Assembly: GCF_965205175.1 (NCBI RefSeq)
Contig: NZ_OZ242038.1
Span: forward strand, 682,001-746,000
DNA from: Poriferisodalis sp965205175
GTDB taxonomy: Bacteria; Actinomycetota; Acidimicrobiia; Acidimicrobiales; Poriferisodalaceae
Reading direction: 5' to 3'
Length of the DNA stretch: 64,000 nucleotides
Position numbers and translations under genes: made by a program. Positions 27,142 through 35,734 of the stretch are shown in pieces; within the stretch, counting starts at the first letter, position 1, and every line of letters begins with the position of its first letter. The notes beneath the pieces are model-generated. The model was not told where the DNA came from. It was given only the letters and a program-made list of their open reading frames with translations, and did no database searches.

Positions 27142-28416
27142 TCAGAAGTCTCGGTCTGCCCATTCCCAGCTGACGGTGATGGGCACGGTGATGACGTTGT
27201 CCAAGTCGCGCTCGATCCCGTTCGCGAATGTGCCTTCATGTGGCCGGTATTCGCGGAAGGGCCTGGGCTCTGGTCGGTTACCGAAGCTGTCTCTGCGCAC
27301 CACCGCTTCTACGTTCAGCGAGCTGGATCGGAAATCGATACGTGTTCTCGTGATTTCATAGGTCAGTTCGACTGGCCGCCCGTCGCTGTCCGAAGCTTCA
27401 CGCAGCAGGATGATCCCGTGTCGGCCGGTGAGCTGATGTTGCGCCGATCTGAGCGCAACATAGCTGGTGCCAGCGCCGAGGCGGATTTCCACATCGTCGT
27501 GGGCAGCCGCTATAGCGGCAGCCGTCTCGTTGGGCGGTTCGTCTCCGATGAGTCGCAGCCACGCCAGGAACGACTCGCGTTGTACGTCTGTGAAAATGCC
27601 CCGTTCCGCACCGGGATCGGCATGATCGATACCCCAGCCGGCGGTCCGCTGAGGTTCTGCTGCGTGCAATTGTGCCAGCACGGATTCCAGTTCGAGCGCG
27701 CGATCTAGCCGACGTTTCGCTTCGGACGGCGGCACACCGTAGTTGCGTGAGTAGAAGGCAACGTTGCATGGGTAGCGATAGCGATGTTCACACGGCTGCA
27801 GCGAGTCTGTCGACATGATCGGGTGGTTGCCGCACGCAGCGCTGCGACCGCCGCGGCTTACTGCTTCGCCGACGATGACTTCGTCTCCCGTCGTGAGAGG
27901 TCCTTGGACATGCATTTGTCGATGCAGCCAGAACTCGTTGTTGGTTTCGTCGTACTGCACGAGGTTGCTCGGCAGGCTCAACACATAGCGCGAGAAATAG
28001 TCCGGCGAGTACAGGCCGTCGCGCCCATTGTCCAAGTACGCGCATTTGCCCACGATTCGCAGTGTGCCAGTTGCTTCCAGTCCATAGCCGCCCCATCCGT
28101 TAGGATCGGTAGTGCTCATTGCAACATACATCTCATGGAAGCTGCCCCACGGCAGCGAGAGGACGTTCTCGGCTCGTGGCCGTGTCGGGAATGTCGTGTA
28201 CGTCGATGTCGGTGTCGCGGTGACCGATGCAGCGCCTGCATTGCTCGTAGTCGTAGCCGGCGCGCTGGAACCGGCCGGTGCTGCCGTTTCAGCTAACGGC
28301 CGAGACTCAAGCCCAGTGCGACTAGTGTTGGTGTTGGTCGCGCAGGCAACAACGAACACCAGCATCACGACGGCGGTAGCACGCGCCGGTATCTTGTGTA
28401 CTCCGTCAAGTTGCAT
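27142..28416 (-). CDS. Lipoprotein with protease-propeptide-like module (copy B)
   Basis: The function is not known. The 424 residues begin with a lipoprotein signal (ATAVVMLVFVVACATNT); the start is fixed by GGAG eight bases upstream. Module 1 (about 80-180) is shared with the other lipoproteins here (RAENVLSLPWGSFHEMY; GKCAYLDN; LVQYDETNNEFWLHRQMHVQ). Module 2 (about 195-350) resembles the propeptide of the S1 protease at 29818 (SEAKRRLDRALELESVLAQL; TAGWGIDHADPG; WLRLIGDEPPNETAAAIAAA; HDDVEIRLGAGTSYVALRSA). The end reads ITVSWEWADRDF. Its upstream leader resembles the protease leader. A membrane-anchored chaperone or inhibitor of the protease is a hypothesis. Confidence 0.75.
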   Translation of the reverse strand: MQLDGVHKIPARATAVVMLVFVVACATNTNTSRTGLESRPLAETAAPAGSSAPATTTSNAGAASVTATPTSTYTTFPTRPRAENVLSLPWGSFHEMYVAMSTTDPNGWGGYGLEATGTLRIVGKCAYLDNGRDGLYSPDYFSRYVLSLPSNLVQYDETNNEFWLHRQMHVQGPLTTGDEVIVGEAVSRGGRSAACGNHPIMSTDSLQPCEHRYRYPCNVAFYSRNYGVPPSEAKRRLDRALELESVLAQLHAAEPQRTAGWGIDHADPGAERGIFTDVQRESFLAWLRLIGDEPPNETAAAIAAAHDDVEIRLGAGTSYVALRSAQHQLTGRHGIILLREASDSDGRPVELTYEITRTRIDFRSSSLNVEAVVRRDSFGNRPEPRPFREYRPHEGTFANGIERDLDNVITVPITVSWEWADRDF

Positions 28417-28420
28417 TTGA

Positions 28421-28480
28421 GGTCTCCAGTCGAGCCGGAGAGGGCTTGAGCGAGACGACCCGCCACGAGTCTTCGCTGAC
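28421..28480 (-). repeat. Leader repeat, copy 1 (upstream of lipoprotein B)
   Basis: About 60 bases directly upstream of lipoprotein B match the leaders of the S1 protease gene (31331-31451) and of the broken protease copy (33298-33418). The shared core on the plus strand includes TCGAGCCGGA, a GAGCG-GACG block, CCACGAG and TCGCTGA. This is the most diverged of the three copies. It may contain a shared promoter or operator. Confidence 0.7.
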
Positions 28481-28589
28481 ACCATGGCTACAACACCATC
28501 TAGAGTCCAGAAGTCAGCCGCATAATGTTCGTTCAAGTATCAGGCACGGGGATTAATCTGCTCGCAAGCGGTGGATGGTCGGGTCTTTG

Positions 28590-29828
28590 TCACGATGCGC
28601 TCGGCGCCCATTCCCAGCTGACGGAGATGGGCACGTCGACGATGTCTTGCAGTTGACTGATGATGTGAGCGGACAACTTGCCATCGCTTCCCGGATATCT
28701 TCTCTTGTCGCTGGGGCGGTTCTGTTGGACGTCCACGTGGATGCTCAGCCGATTGGCACGGTGGTCGATGAGTGACTCTGCTACTTCGTAGGCCCATTCC
28801 ACCTGTCGCTCGCCGCCGGTGTCGATGGTTTCGCGCAGCCGAAGGATCCCTTGGTGACCACTGAGTCGATACTGTGCTGCTCTGAGCGCCGCATAGCTGG
28901 TGCCGGCGGCGAGGCGGATCTCCACATCGTCGTGGGCAGCGGCTATAGCGGTGGCAGCAGCGCCTGGCAGCTCGTCTCCGGTCAGCCACAGCCACGCCAC
29001 GAACGACTCGTCGCAGGGTTCCTCTGTGTAGGTGCCCGATTCGCTCCTGCATCTGCCCCACTCGTCGGTGTACATGCTCCACGGATCGGCAAGGTCGATG
29101 CCCCAGCCAGCTGTGCGCCGCGGTTCCGTCGCGTGCATTGCTGCGAGTATGGCTTCCATTTCTGGGACGCGGTCCAGCCGCCGTTGCGCCTCCGACGGCA
29201 GCACACCGTGGTTGCGCGAGTAGAACGCGACATCACACGAGTAGTGAAAGCGGTCTTCGCAAAGTTCGAGTGATTCTGCCGTCATGATCGGGCGATTGCC
29301 GCACGCAGGGCTTTCCGTCCGTAGGTCCCGGAAATTGCGCGTGTAGACTTCACTTCCTGTCCGGAAGGGTCCTTGGACGTACACGCGTTGATGGAGCCAG
29401 AATTCTCTCGCAGTGTCGTCGTATTGTACCAAACCTTGAGGCAACGAGAGTACACTCTCACCGAAGTAGATGCATCTGTCCTCGACACGCAGCGCGCCCA
29501 TTGCTTCGGAGAGCATTCCAATCTCTTCTGTCGCATTGCGGCGTTGGTGCGCCTCATGGAAATCTATCCACGGCAGCGGCAGGACGTTCGTGGGTTTCGG
29601 CTGCCAGAGAGCTTCGGTGGTGGTTGTCGCCAGCGTTGCTGCGGTCGTCACCGCAGCGGATGGTGCCGGAGCGCCGAGCCCGGAATTGTGAGCATCAGTC
29701 CTATCGGCGCATGCAGTCGCCAATGCCGGCAATACAGCCGCGACGCTACACCACAACCGAATTCCGGGCGCTGCATTCGCACTGCTACGTTGACGAACGA
29801 GCTCGCCGAACTTTGGACTATAGTACAT
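28590..29828 (-). CDS. Lipoprotein with protease-propeptide-like module (copy C)
   Basis: This is a 412-residue paralogue of the gene at 27142. Its ATG (29828) overlaps the end of the S1 protease gene by 11 bases, so translation is likely coupled. The signal is WCSVAAVLPALATACADR. Module 1 shows PTNVLPLPWIDFHEAH, VEDRCIYFGESVLSLPQGLV and EFWLHQRVYVQGPF. Module 2 shows SEAQRRLDRVPEMEAILAAM, RTAGWGIDLADP, WLWLTGDELPGAAATAIAAA, HDDVEIRLAAGTSYAALRAA and IDHRANRLSIHVDV, all close to the protease propeptide. The end VPISVSWEWAPSAS is shared with copy B. The frame is open upstream, but that part is antisense-free protease sequence in another frame. Function unknown. Confidence 0.77.
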   Translation of the reverse strand: MYYSPKFGELVRQRSSANAAPGIRLWCSVAAVLPALATACADRTDAHNSGLGAPAPSAAVTTAATLATTTTEALWQPKPTNVLPLPWIDFHEAHQRRNATEEIGMLSEAMGALRVEDRCIYFGESVLSLPQGLVQYDDTAREFWLHQRVYVQGPFRTGSEVYTRNFRDLRTESPACGNRPIMTAESLELCEDRFHYSCDVAFYSRNHGVLPSEAQRRLDRVPEMEAILAAMHATEPRRTAGWGIDLADPWSMYTDEWGRCRSESGTYTEEPCDESFVAWLWLTGDELPGAAATAIAAAHDDVEIRLAAGTSYAALRAAQYRLSGHQGILRLRETIDTGGERQVEWAYEVAESLIDHRANRLSIHVDVQQNRPSDKRRYPGSDGKLSAHIISQLQDIVDVPISVSWEWAPSAS

Positions 29829-31332
29829 CTGAAGGCCATCGCGTGACAACGCTGACGCCGAGCACAGCTTGAACTCGGCGGACACCGCTGAAGTAGATGG
29901 AGGAGTTAGCTGCATCGCATCCGTTGCCTCTGCGACCGCCATTGTGGATACCATAGGCTGCAGTACGCCTGAAGACGGGGCCTCCACTGTCGCCAGCACA
30001 GCTTCGCATGTCGCGACCAGAAGCTCGCACAAAGACACCACGACAGGCTGCTTTGTTCTCGCCACAACCGTCTGTGATGTTCGGCCTATGTTGCACGCTA
30101 GTGACCCTCCCACAGCTGTAGCCGGAATTGATGCCAGTGTGACATACTGGGTGGTCCATCATCAACAAGCGCCCCGGCCCGACACTGTCGATGGTGCAGG
30201 TGCGAACGGGGTCCGGATTTGTGCTGCAGCGAACCCGGTTGGTGACGGTGTGGCTGCGTGCAGTGGGGATTGAGTAGAAGGCAGCATCGACCCAACCGTT
30301 CCACGCGCGCTTCTCAAGCCTCAGATCAGCGCCTTGGGTTTCTGTTGTGTGTGTTTCGACGACGCCTACCTTGACAGTCGTCGACTTGCAATGCCCAGCG
30401 GTGATAATGCCGTACTGTGAGATAGTCTCGCCTGCTGTATTGGTAGTGCGGCGTCTGGCAGTAAACCCCGATGTGCAGTAATGTTCCTTGCGCTTACCGT
30501 TCTCGATCACTTCGCTGGTCGTTCGCCGGCCGCCTTCAAATGCGGCTTGGTTCTCGACTGGGTCGGCTGCGACGACGTTGTAGGGCAGTGCGATGTGCGG
30601 GGCGAGCAGATCGCGGAGTGCCGAAAGTGTCACCGTTGAGTCCGCATTGCCGCCGGTGCTACCGAAGGGCCCGAACGCACCGCCGGTTTCGAGGCCGCCG
30701 GGGACATCCGCCGGGCGGATCCGCGCGCGGTCGATACCGATCTCGAGCGCGTTAGCTCGCAGGTCCACATCGGTGTGGGTGACGAGATCGCTGAAGCGGC
30801 TCGATTCACCGTCGGCTGCGCCGGTATTGGCGACAGCGCCGACCGCTTCGCCGAAGCCGAAGCGCACCTGAGCTGCTGTGAGTGCTGCGAACGTGACTGC
30901 GGCGCCGGTGCGGATCTGCACGTCGTCATGTTGCGCGGCAATCGCTGCCGCCGCTGTGTTGGGCGGCTCGTCGCCGACCAGCCACACCCATGCGGTCATC
31001 GGCCCTTGATGGTCGATGCCCCACCCCGCGAGCCGCTGCGCTTCGAGTCCGTGCAGCTTCTCGGTGATGAGAGCCAGCGCCGGGATCCGATCCAGCCGCC
31101 GCTGCGCCTCAGCGAGCGAAACCGAGTATTCCGAAGCGTACGATGCTGCCTCCGGATCGTCCTCGGCGTTCGTCTCGCCTGCTGCGGTGTTTGCCTGTGC
31201 GCTGACTGGCATCAGCATCGACAGCGACATGACCAGTGCCAGCACGCCCGCTTGACGACGCTTCCGCCGGTGTCGTGGCGTGATGGATCTCGGTGTGCTG
31301 TCTCCGGAATGATGTCGGGGGCGGGGTCGCAT
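29818..31332 (-). CDS. Secreted S1-family (chymotrypsin-fold) serine protease with propeptide
   Basis: The protein is 504 residues from ATG 31332, which has AGGAG seven bases upstream. The signal peptide is GVLALVMSLSMLMPVSAQA. The propeptide (about 65-205) has EAQRRLDRIPALALITEKL, RLAGWGIDHQGP, AAAAIAAQHDDVQIRTGAAV and VDLRANALEIGID. The mature domain shows the catalytic His in GIITAGHCKS (about 314), a probable catalytic Asp in VDAAFYSIP (about 349) and the Ser in SCAGDSGGPVF (about 448), with several cysteines likely in disulfides. It resembles streptogrisin-type extracellular proteases. It heads an operon with the lipoproteins at 28590 and perhaps 27142. Confidence 0.9.
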   Translation of the reverse strand: MRPRPRHHSGDSTPRSITPRHRRKRRQAGVLALVMSLSMLMPVSAQANTAAGETNAEDDPEAASYASEYSVSLAEAQRRLDRIPALALITEKLHGLEAQRLAGWGIDHQGPMTAWVWLVGDEPPNTAAAAIAAQHDDVQIRTGAAVTFAALTAAQVRFGFGEAVGAVANTGAADGESSRFSDLVTHTDVDLRANALEIGIDRARIRPADVPGGLETGGAFGPFGSTGGNADSTVTLSALRDLLAPHIALPYNVVAADPVENQAAFEGGRRTTSEVIENGKRKEHYCTSGFTARRRTTNTAGETISQYGIITAGHCKSTTVKVGVVETHTTETQGADLRLEKRAWNGWVDAAFYSIPTARSHTVTNRVRCSTNPDPVRTCTIDSVGPGRLLMMDHPVCHTGINSGYSCGRVTSVQHRPNITDGCGENKAACRGVFVRASGRDMRSCAGDSGGPVFRRTAAYGIHNGGRRGNGCDAANSSIYFSGVRRVQAVLGVSVVTRWPSDVL

Positions 31333-31451
31333 GGTCCGTCTCCTTTCGAGCCGGAACGAGACTCGAGCGGGACGACCAGCCACGAGCCATCGCTGATCAT
31401 CTGCCTAGCACACATCCCAGCACAATGGAAGTCACCCCGAACGTCGGCGCC
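31331..31451 (-). repeat. Leader repeat, copy 2 (upstream of the S1 protease)
   Basis: This 121-base sequence covers the ribosome-binding site and upstream region of the intact protease gene and recurs at 33298-33418 at about 90 percent identity; a weaker 60-base version lies at 28421-28480. It contains a CTCGAG palindrome and probably holds the promoter. Confidence 0.88.
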
Positions 31452-31633
31452 GCACGACCTCGTGCTCTGTCCGGCGCCGAGCCGCCGATGCGTTGGCGCA
31501 CGCTCTGCGACGTCGTGGCCGCCATTGCCCAAGAATTCGGTCGCCAGATGGTCGTGACCCTCAGGGCGATGGCTGCAGGCCTGCCGCGCTCGCGTTCTTT
31601 TGCCGGAAATGGTAGCGCTGCATTCGTCGAGTG
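31331..31633 (+). pseudogene. Remnant of duplicated PAC2 5' region plus protease leader
   Basis: Positions 31331-31451 match 33298-33418 over 121 aligned bases with about 11 differences. Positions 31452-31633 then match the interior of the PAC2 gene near 33815-33998: the translation MRWRTLCDVVAAIAQEFGRQ parallels MRWRTLCDGVAAIARQLDCQ. About 390 bases between these blocks, including the PAC2 start, are deleted in this copy. It is the trace of a tandem duplication that copied the divergent PAC2/protease junction. No product is expected from it. Confidence 0.85.
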
Positions 31634-31698
31634 GTCTACCACTCAAGCATGAGTCGTCACGCGACTGCGTAGCGGCGAACCAATCTTGGCTTGCGCTG

Positions 31699-32274
31699 TC
31701 AACGCAATTCTATAGACATAGCGCTGATAATGGGATAACTGCTACAGAAAGGGCTTGTCCATTGTCGCCCGTGCAGACCATAAAGGGCTATTGCGGTGCC
31801 AGTAGTGAAGGGACCTTCAACATGCGTGCGATGATGAAACCATAGCTCGTGCTTCTGCTGATCATATTGTACGAGATCCTGTGGCAATGCTAGCACGGAT
31901 AGCCATTCATATTCTTCACCGTGCTCTTCGCGATCTAGCTTGGTACGATAGTAGAGGCACTTGCCGTCAATCTCCAGAATTCCGTCTGCTGGTCCCACCG
32001 AATGAACAGATGTGCCCGGTCGCCGCTTGTACACATGCCGAAATCTGAATGCTGGCAACGGCAGCAGCTGCTCCGGCTTCGGCACCCAAATAATGCCTGA
32101 AGTCGCGGAGGAAGGATGCGATGTTGTCGCCCGTATGGTTGAGTCTGTGATTGACGGATGAACTGCTGAGGCCTCAGAACGACTTTGGCCGCCTGACATC
32201 TCACCACCGGATGAGCAGGCACCCAAGGTCAACGCAACGGCGACTGCCCATGCTGCGAATCGCAAGTGTGGCAT
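31699..32274 (-). CDS. Short lipoprotein, module 1 only (copy E)
   Basis: The 191-residue lipoprotein (AAWAVAVALTLGACSSGGEM) is homologous to the first half of copies B and C: PEQLLPLPAFRFRHVYKR, GILEIDGKCLYYRTKLD, LALPQDLVQYDQQKHELWFH and THVEGPFTTGTAIA. It stops at ISAMSIELR, just where the longer copies begin the propeptide-like module, and the duplicated PAC2 fragment lies about 65 bp downstream. It is therefore probably truncated at the duplication junction, though the remaining frame is intact and may be expressed. It lies 42 bp behind the broken protease copy. Confidence 0.65.
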   Translation of the reverse strand: MPHLRFAAWAVAVALTLGACSSGGEMSGGQSRSEASAVHPSITDSTIRATTSHPSSATSGIIWVPKPEQLLPLPAFRFRHVYKRRPGTSVHSVGPADGILEIDGKCLYYRTKLDREEHGEEYEWLSVLALPQDLVQYDQQKHELWFHHRTHVEGPFTTGTAIALYGLHGRQWTSPFCSSYPIISAMSIELR

Positions 32275-32316
32275 CTATGTAGTGGCCTAGCGGCTATGCG
32301 CGTGGGGTCTGGTCCG

Positions 32317-33299
32317 CTACACCGCCCCAGACGGCGACGCAGTAACCACGGAGACACCCAATAGGGTCTCGACAAGTCGAATCGGACTGAAGAAGGCGAA
32401 TGAAGTAGGTGCATTGCATGGTGAACCTGTTGCGGCACCCTTGTGGATTCCGTAAGCTGCCGTTTGGCTATAGATTGGACCTCCGCTGTCGCCTAGACAT
32501 GCTCTCAATCGTGGACCGGAGATGCGAACGAAAACAGCACCGCAAGAGCGTCCATTCGCGGCACAGCCGCTTGGCACATTTGGTTGATATCTCACATGAT
32601 CTACACGCCCACAACTCATCCCTGAGCGCGCTCCCATCTGACAAACATAATCATCTTTCATACGCAGCCGGCTGGGCCCGACTCTGTCTATTGTGCAGCT
32701 TCGAGCTGTTTCAGCATAGATGATTTTGCTGCACCGAATCTTGTTGGTGACCGTATGGCCTTCATTCGCGGGGATCGAATAGAATGCAGCATCTGTGCTC
32801 ACATTCCATTGACTGCGTACAAGTTCCAACCGTGTCCCTTGAGTCGTCAGGAATGCCACTTTCTTCCCGTTCTCATGCCGCACCGTCGGTCGGCGATGGC
32901 CTCGGCAGCTTCACTTGGCGGTTCGTCGCCGACCAGCCACACCCATGCGGTCATCGGTCCGTGATGGTCGATGCCCCACCCGGCGATGCGCCCGCTTTCC
33001 GCGGCATGCAGCTTGCCCGTGATCTGCTGCAATTCGGGTATTCGGTCGAGACGGCGCTGAGCTTCAGCATGCGTGACCGAGAAATCCAGCGCACAGGAGA
33101 CAGCCACCGGATGCATCGCCGTTTGTGGCGTCCTTGCATCTGTATCCGCGGCGGCGACGGCTTGGGCACCGGCTGGCGTTAGTGCCGTCAGCGACATGAC
33201 CAGTGCAAGCACACACGCTCGTCGGCGCTTCCGCCAGCATGGTTACGTCCTACGTTTTGGCGTGCTGTCTCTGGACTGACGTTGCGGGCGGCGTTGCAT
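32317..33299 (-). pseudogene. Broken second copy of the S1 protease
   Basis: The start at 33299 is followed after 17 codons by a TAA stop; downstream, in the same frame, CVLALVMSLTALTPAGAQA and the propeptide begin (EAQRRLDRIPELQQITGKL; GRIAGWGIDHHGP; AWVWLVGDEPPSEAAEAIA). A large deletion and frame change then join to ENGKKVAFLTTQG and on to TDAAFYSIPANEGHTVTN and LRACLGDSGGPIYSQ. Compared with the intact copy, the rest of the propeptide and the whole GHC catalytic-His region are missing, while the Ser motif survives. It cannot make an active protease. Alignment with 29818-31332 elsewhere is close. Confidence 0.9.
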
Positions 33300-33418
33300 G
33301 GACCGTCTCCTTTCGAGCCGGAACGAGACTCGAGCGGGACGGCCCGCCACGAGCCTTCGCTGACCATCTGCCTAGCACACATCCCGTCGCAATGGCAGTC
33401 GCCCCGAACGTCGGCGCC
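33298..33418 (-). repeat. Leader repeat, copy 3 (upstream of the broken protease, beside PAC2)
   Basis: This 121-base match to 31331-31451 is the version adjoining the intact PAC2 gene. The original divergent promoter region between PAC2 and a protease gene therefore probably looked like this. Confidence 0.88.
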
Positions 33419-33518
33419 CGCCCGCCGCGCTGGTGTCGTGTCGAACGATGGCCACTGGGCGGCAGCCCGCCGCGCAATCAAGGGCGTGACGGGCCCGCGC
33501 GTCGGCCATAGTGATGCC

Positions 33519-34586
33519 GTGACCGAACCCGAACATGTGGCCGACGAGCAGATGGTCGTTTGGGAAGGCTCGCCGAATCTGCGCCAGCCGCTCCTGCTGG
33601 TGGCGTTCGAGGGCTGGTTCGACGCCGGAGAATGCGCCACCGGAGCACTGGCGTGGATGCGTGAGCGCAGCGAAGCACGGCGGGTGTGCCACATCGACCC
33701 CGAGGAGTTCTTCGACTTCCAGGAGAGCCGCCCCCACATCGAGATCGCCTCCGACGGTGAACGCCGTATTCGCTGGCCCGCCATCGAATGCCATGTCGTG
33801 CCGGCAGCGCCGCCGCATGACCTCGTGCTCATGTCCGGCGTCGAACCGCGGATGCGCTGGCGCACGCTCTGCGACGGGGTGGCTGCTATCGCGCGGCAAC
33901 TCGACTGCCAGATGGTCGTGACCCTCGGGGCGATGGTCGCGGGCGTGCCGCACTCGCGCCCGTCGGCGGTGAAGGGCAGTGCAGCGAACGGCGAGCTGGC
34001 AGCCCGTCTCGGCCTCGACCGCCCCACCTACCAAGGACCCACCGGCCTCATCGGCACGCTGCACGACACACTGGACCGAGCCTCGCTGCCGGTGGTGTCC
34101 CTGCGGGTCGGGGTGCCTCACTACGTCGCCGGCCCGCCGAACCCCAAAGGCACGCGGGCCCTGCTAGCGCACATCGAGCAGGTCACGGGCGTGCGAACCG
34201 GCTACCGCGAGCTGGACCGCAGCGTGGAGCTGTGGGAGCAACGGGTGGACGAAGCGGTGGCCCGCGACCCCGAGATCGTCGCCTACATCCGCCAGCTCGA
34301 AGACGAGGCCGACCGCGGTTCGCACGAGCATCTGCCGAGCGGCGACGACCTCGCCGCCGAGTTCCAGAAGTTCTTGGCCGAACAAAGCGCCCAGACAGGC
34401 GCGTCGCCCTCAGGCGGCGAGGACGCGGCAGTCCCTGACGCGCCACGCAGCGGCCCCTCAGACAGCGACACCGCCGACCGCGACCCATGCGACGGCCGAG
34501 CCTCAGGCAACGCCACGGGGAACGACGGCGCGGCCGCCGCCGCAGACGACGCCGAGGGCAACAACGGTCCCAGCCCGCAAGGCTGA
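33519..34586 (+). CDS. PAC2-family protein
   Basis: This is a proteasome-assembly-chaperone-2-like (COG1938) protein of 355 residues, common in actinobacteria and of unknown exact role. Family features are LRQPLLLVAFEGWFDAGECA, DLVLMSGVEPRMRWRTLCDG, VVTLGAMVAGVPHSRP and TGLIGTLHDTLDRASLPVVS. A helical segment (DPEIVAYIRQLEDEADRG) follows, and the C-terminal ~50 residues are an acidic Ala/Ser/Asp-rich tail. GTG 33519 is chosen; GTG 33537 or ATG 33552 would also keep the whole domain. The 5' half was partly copied to 31452-31633. The intact gene is separated from aroC by 24 bp and probably shares its transcript. Confidence 0.88.
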   Translation: MTEPEHVADEQMVVWEGSPNLRQPLLLVAFEGWFDAGECATGALAWMRERSEARRVCHIDPEEFFDFQESRPHIEIASDGERRIRWPAIECHVVPAAPPHDLVLMSGVEPRMRWRTLCDGVAAIARQLDCQMVVTLGAMVAGVPHSRPSAVKGSAANGELAARLGLDRPTYQGPTGLIGTLHDTLDRASLPVVSLRVGVPHYVAGPPNPKGTRALLAHIEQVTGVRTGYRELDRSVELWEQRVDEAVARDPEIVAYIRQLEDEADRGSHEHLPSGDDLAAEFQKFLAEQSAQTGASPSGGEDAAVPDAPRSGPSDSDTADRDPCDGRASGNATGNDGAAAAADDAEGNNGPSPQG

Positions 34587-34610
34587 GCACTGCCGTCGTA
34601 GGGTGCTGGC

Positions 34611-35717
34611 ATGGGCGGCAGCACCTTCGGGGAGCGCTTCGCGGTCACCACCTTCGGCGAGTCGCACGGTGGCGCGCTGGGCGTAGTCATCGACGGCTGC
34701 CCGGCACGCATCGAGCTCAGCGAAGCCGACGTGCAGGCTGACTTGGACCGCCGCCGACCGGGCCAGAGCCGTTTGGTCACTCAGCGTGACGAGGCGGACC
34801 GGGTCAGCATCCACTCAGGCGTGTTCGAGGGCCTCACGTTGGGCACGCCGATCGGGATGACAGTGGCCAACACCGATGCGCGGCCCGGCGCGTACGCCGA
34901 CATGGTCGACCTCTACCGCCCGAGCCACGCTGACTACACCACCGAAGCCAAGTACGGCATCCGCAGCTGGCAGGGCGGCGGCCGGGCCTCAGCACGCGAG
35001 ACCGTGGGCCGTGTAGCGGCGGGGGCGGTGGCTCGCAAGATGTTGGCCGCTGCCGGTGCCGAGGTGCTGGGCTGGGTCAGCGCGGTGCGTGACATCGTCG
35101 CCGAGGTCGACCCTGCCGAGGTGACACGAGAAGCCGTGGAGGCACACCCCACCCGTTGTCCGGACCCGGCTGCGGCGGCCCGCATCGCCGAAGCCATCGA
35201 GGCCGTGCGCCGCGACGGGGACTCTGTGGGCGGAGTGGTCACCTGCGTGTCGCGCGGAGTGCCGCCAGGCTTGGGCGAACCAGTGTTCGACAAGCTGGAC
35301 GCAGAGCTGGCCCGTGCGGTGATGTCGCTGCCCGCCGCCAAAGGAATCGAGATCGGCAGCGGCTTCGCGGGCACGTTGATGACCGGACGCACCCATAACG
35401 ACGAGTTCGCGCCTGGCCCCCACGGGCGGCCGGTGGTGTTGACCAACCGCAGCGGCGGCATCCAGGGCGGCATCAGCAACGGCGCCGACATCGTGCTGCG
35501 GGTGGCCTTCAAGCCCACTGCCACCATCGCCAGCCAGCAGCGCACCGTGACGCGCCAAGGCGAGCCGACCGTGCTGGCGGCCCGTGGACGTCACGACCCG
35601 TGCGTGCTGCCGCGGGCAGTGCCGATGGTCGAGGCGATGGTCTGCCTCGTGCTGGCCGACCACCTCCTGCGTCAGCAGACCACGCAGCTCGCACCCGGCT
35701 CTTCGCCGCGCGCGTAG
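34611..35717 (+). CDS. aroC: Chorismate synthase
   Basis: This enzyme carries out the last step of the shikimate pathway, from EPSP to chorismate, using reduced FMN. The 368-residue protein shows the signatures GESHGGALGVVIDGCPA, RRRPGQSRLVTQRDEAD and RSWQGGGRASARETVGRVAA. The C-terminal motif RHDPCVLPRAVPMVEAM is intact. It supplies the chorismate used by PheA and, through isochorismate, the menaquinone genes menE/menC. Confidence 0.97.
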   Translation: MGGSTFGERFAVTTFGESHGGALGVVIDGCPARIELSEADVQADLDRRRPGQSRLVTQRDEADRVSIHSGVFEGLTLGTPIGMTVANTDARPGAYADMVDLYRPSHADYTTEAKYGIRSWQGGGRASARETVGRVAAGAVARKMLAAAGAEVLGWVSAVRDIVAEVDPAEVTREAVEAHPTRCPDPAAAARIAEAIEAVRRDGDSVGGVVTCVSRGVPPGLGEPVFDKLDAELARAVMSLPAAKGIEIGSGFAGTLMTGRTHNDEFAPGPHGRPVVLTNRSGGIQGGISNGADIVLRVAFKPTATIASQQRTVTRQGEPTVLAARGRHDPCVLPRAVPMVEAMVCLVLADHLLRQQTTQLAPGSSPRA

Positions 35718-35734
35718 CACCTGTCGATGCCTGC

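Noticed and set aside
31699..32274. Calling the 191-residue lipoprotein a pseudogene
   Set aside because: The remaining frame has an intact signal peptide and full module 1; it is short, but nothing shows it is unexpressed, so it is kept as a CDS with reduced confidence.
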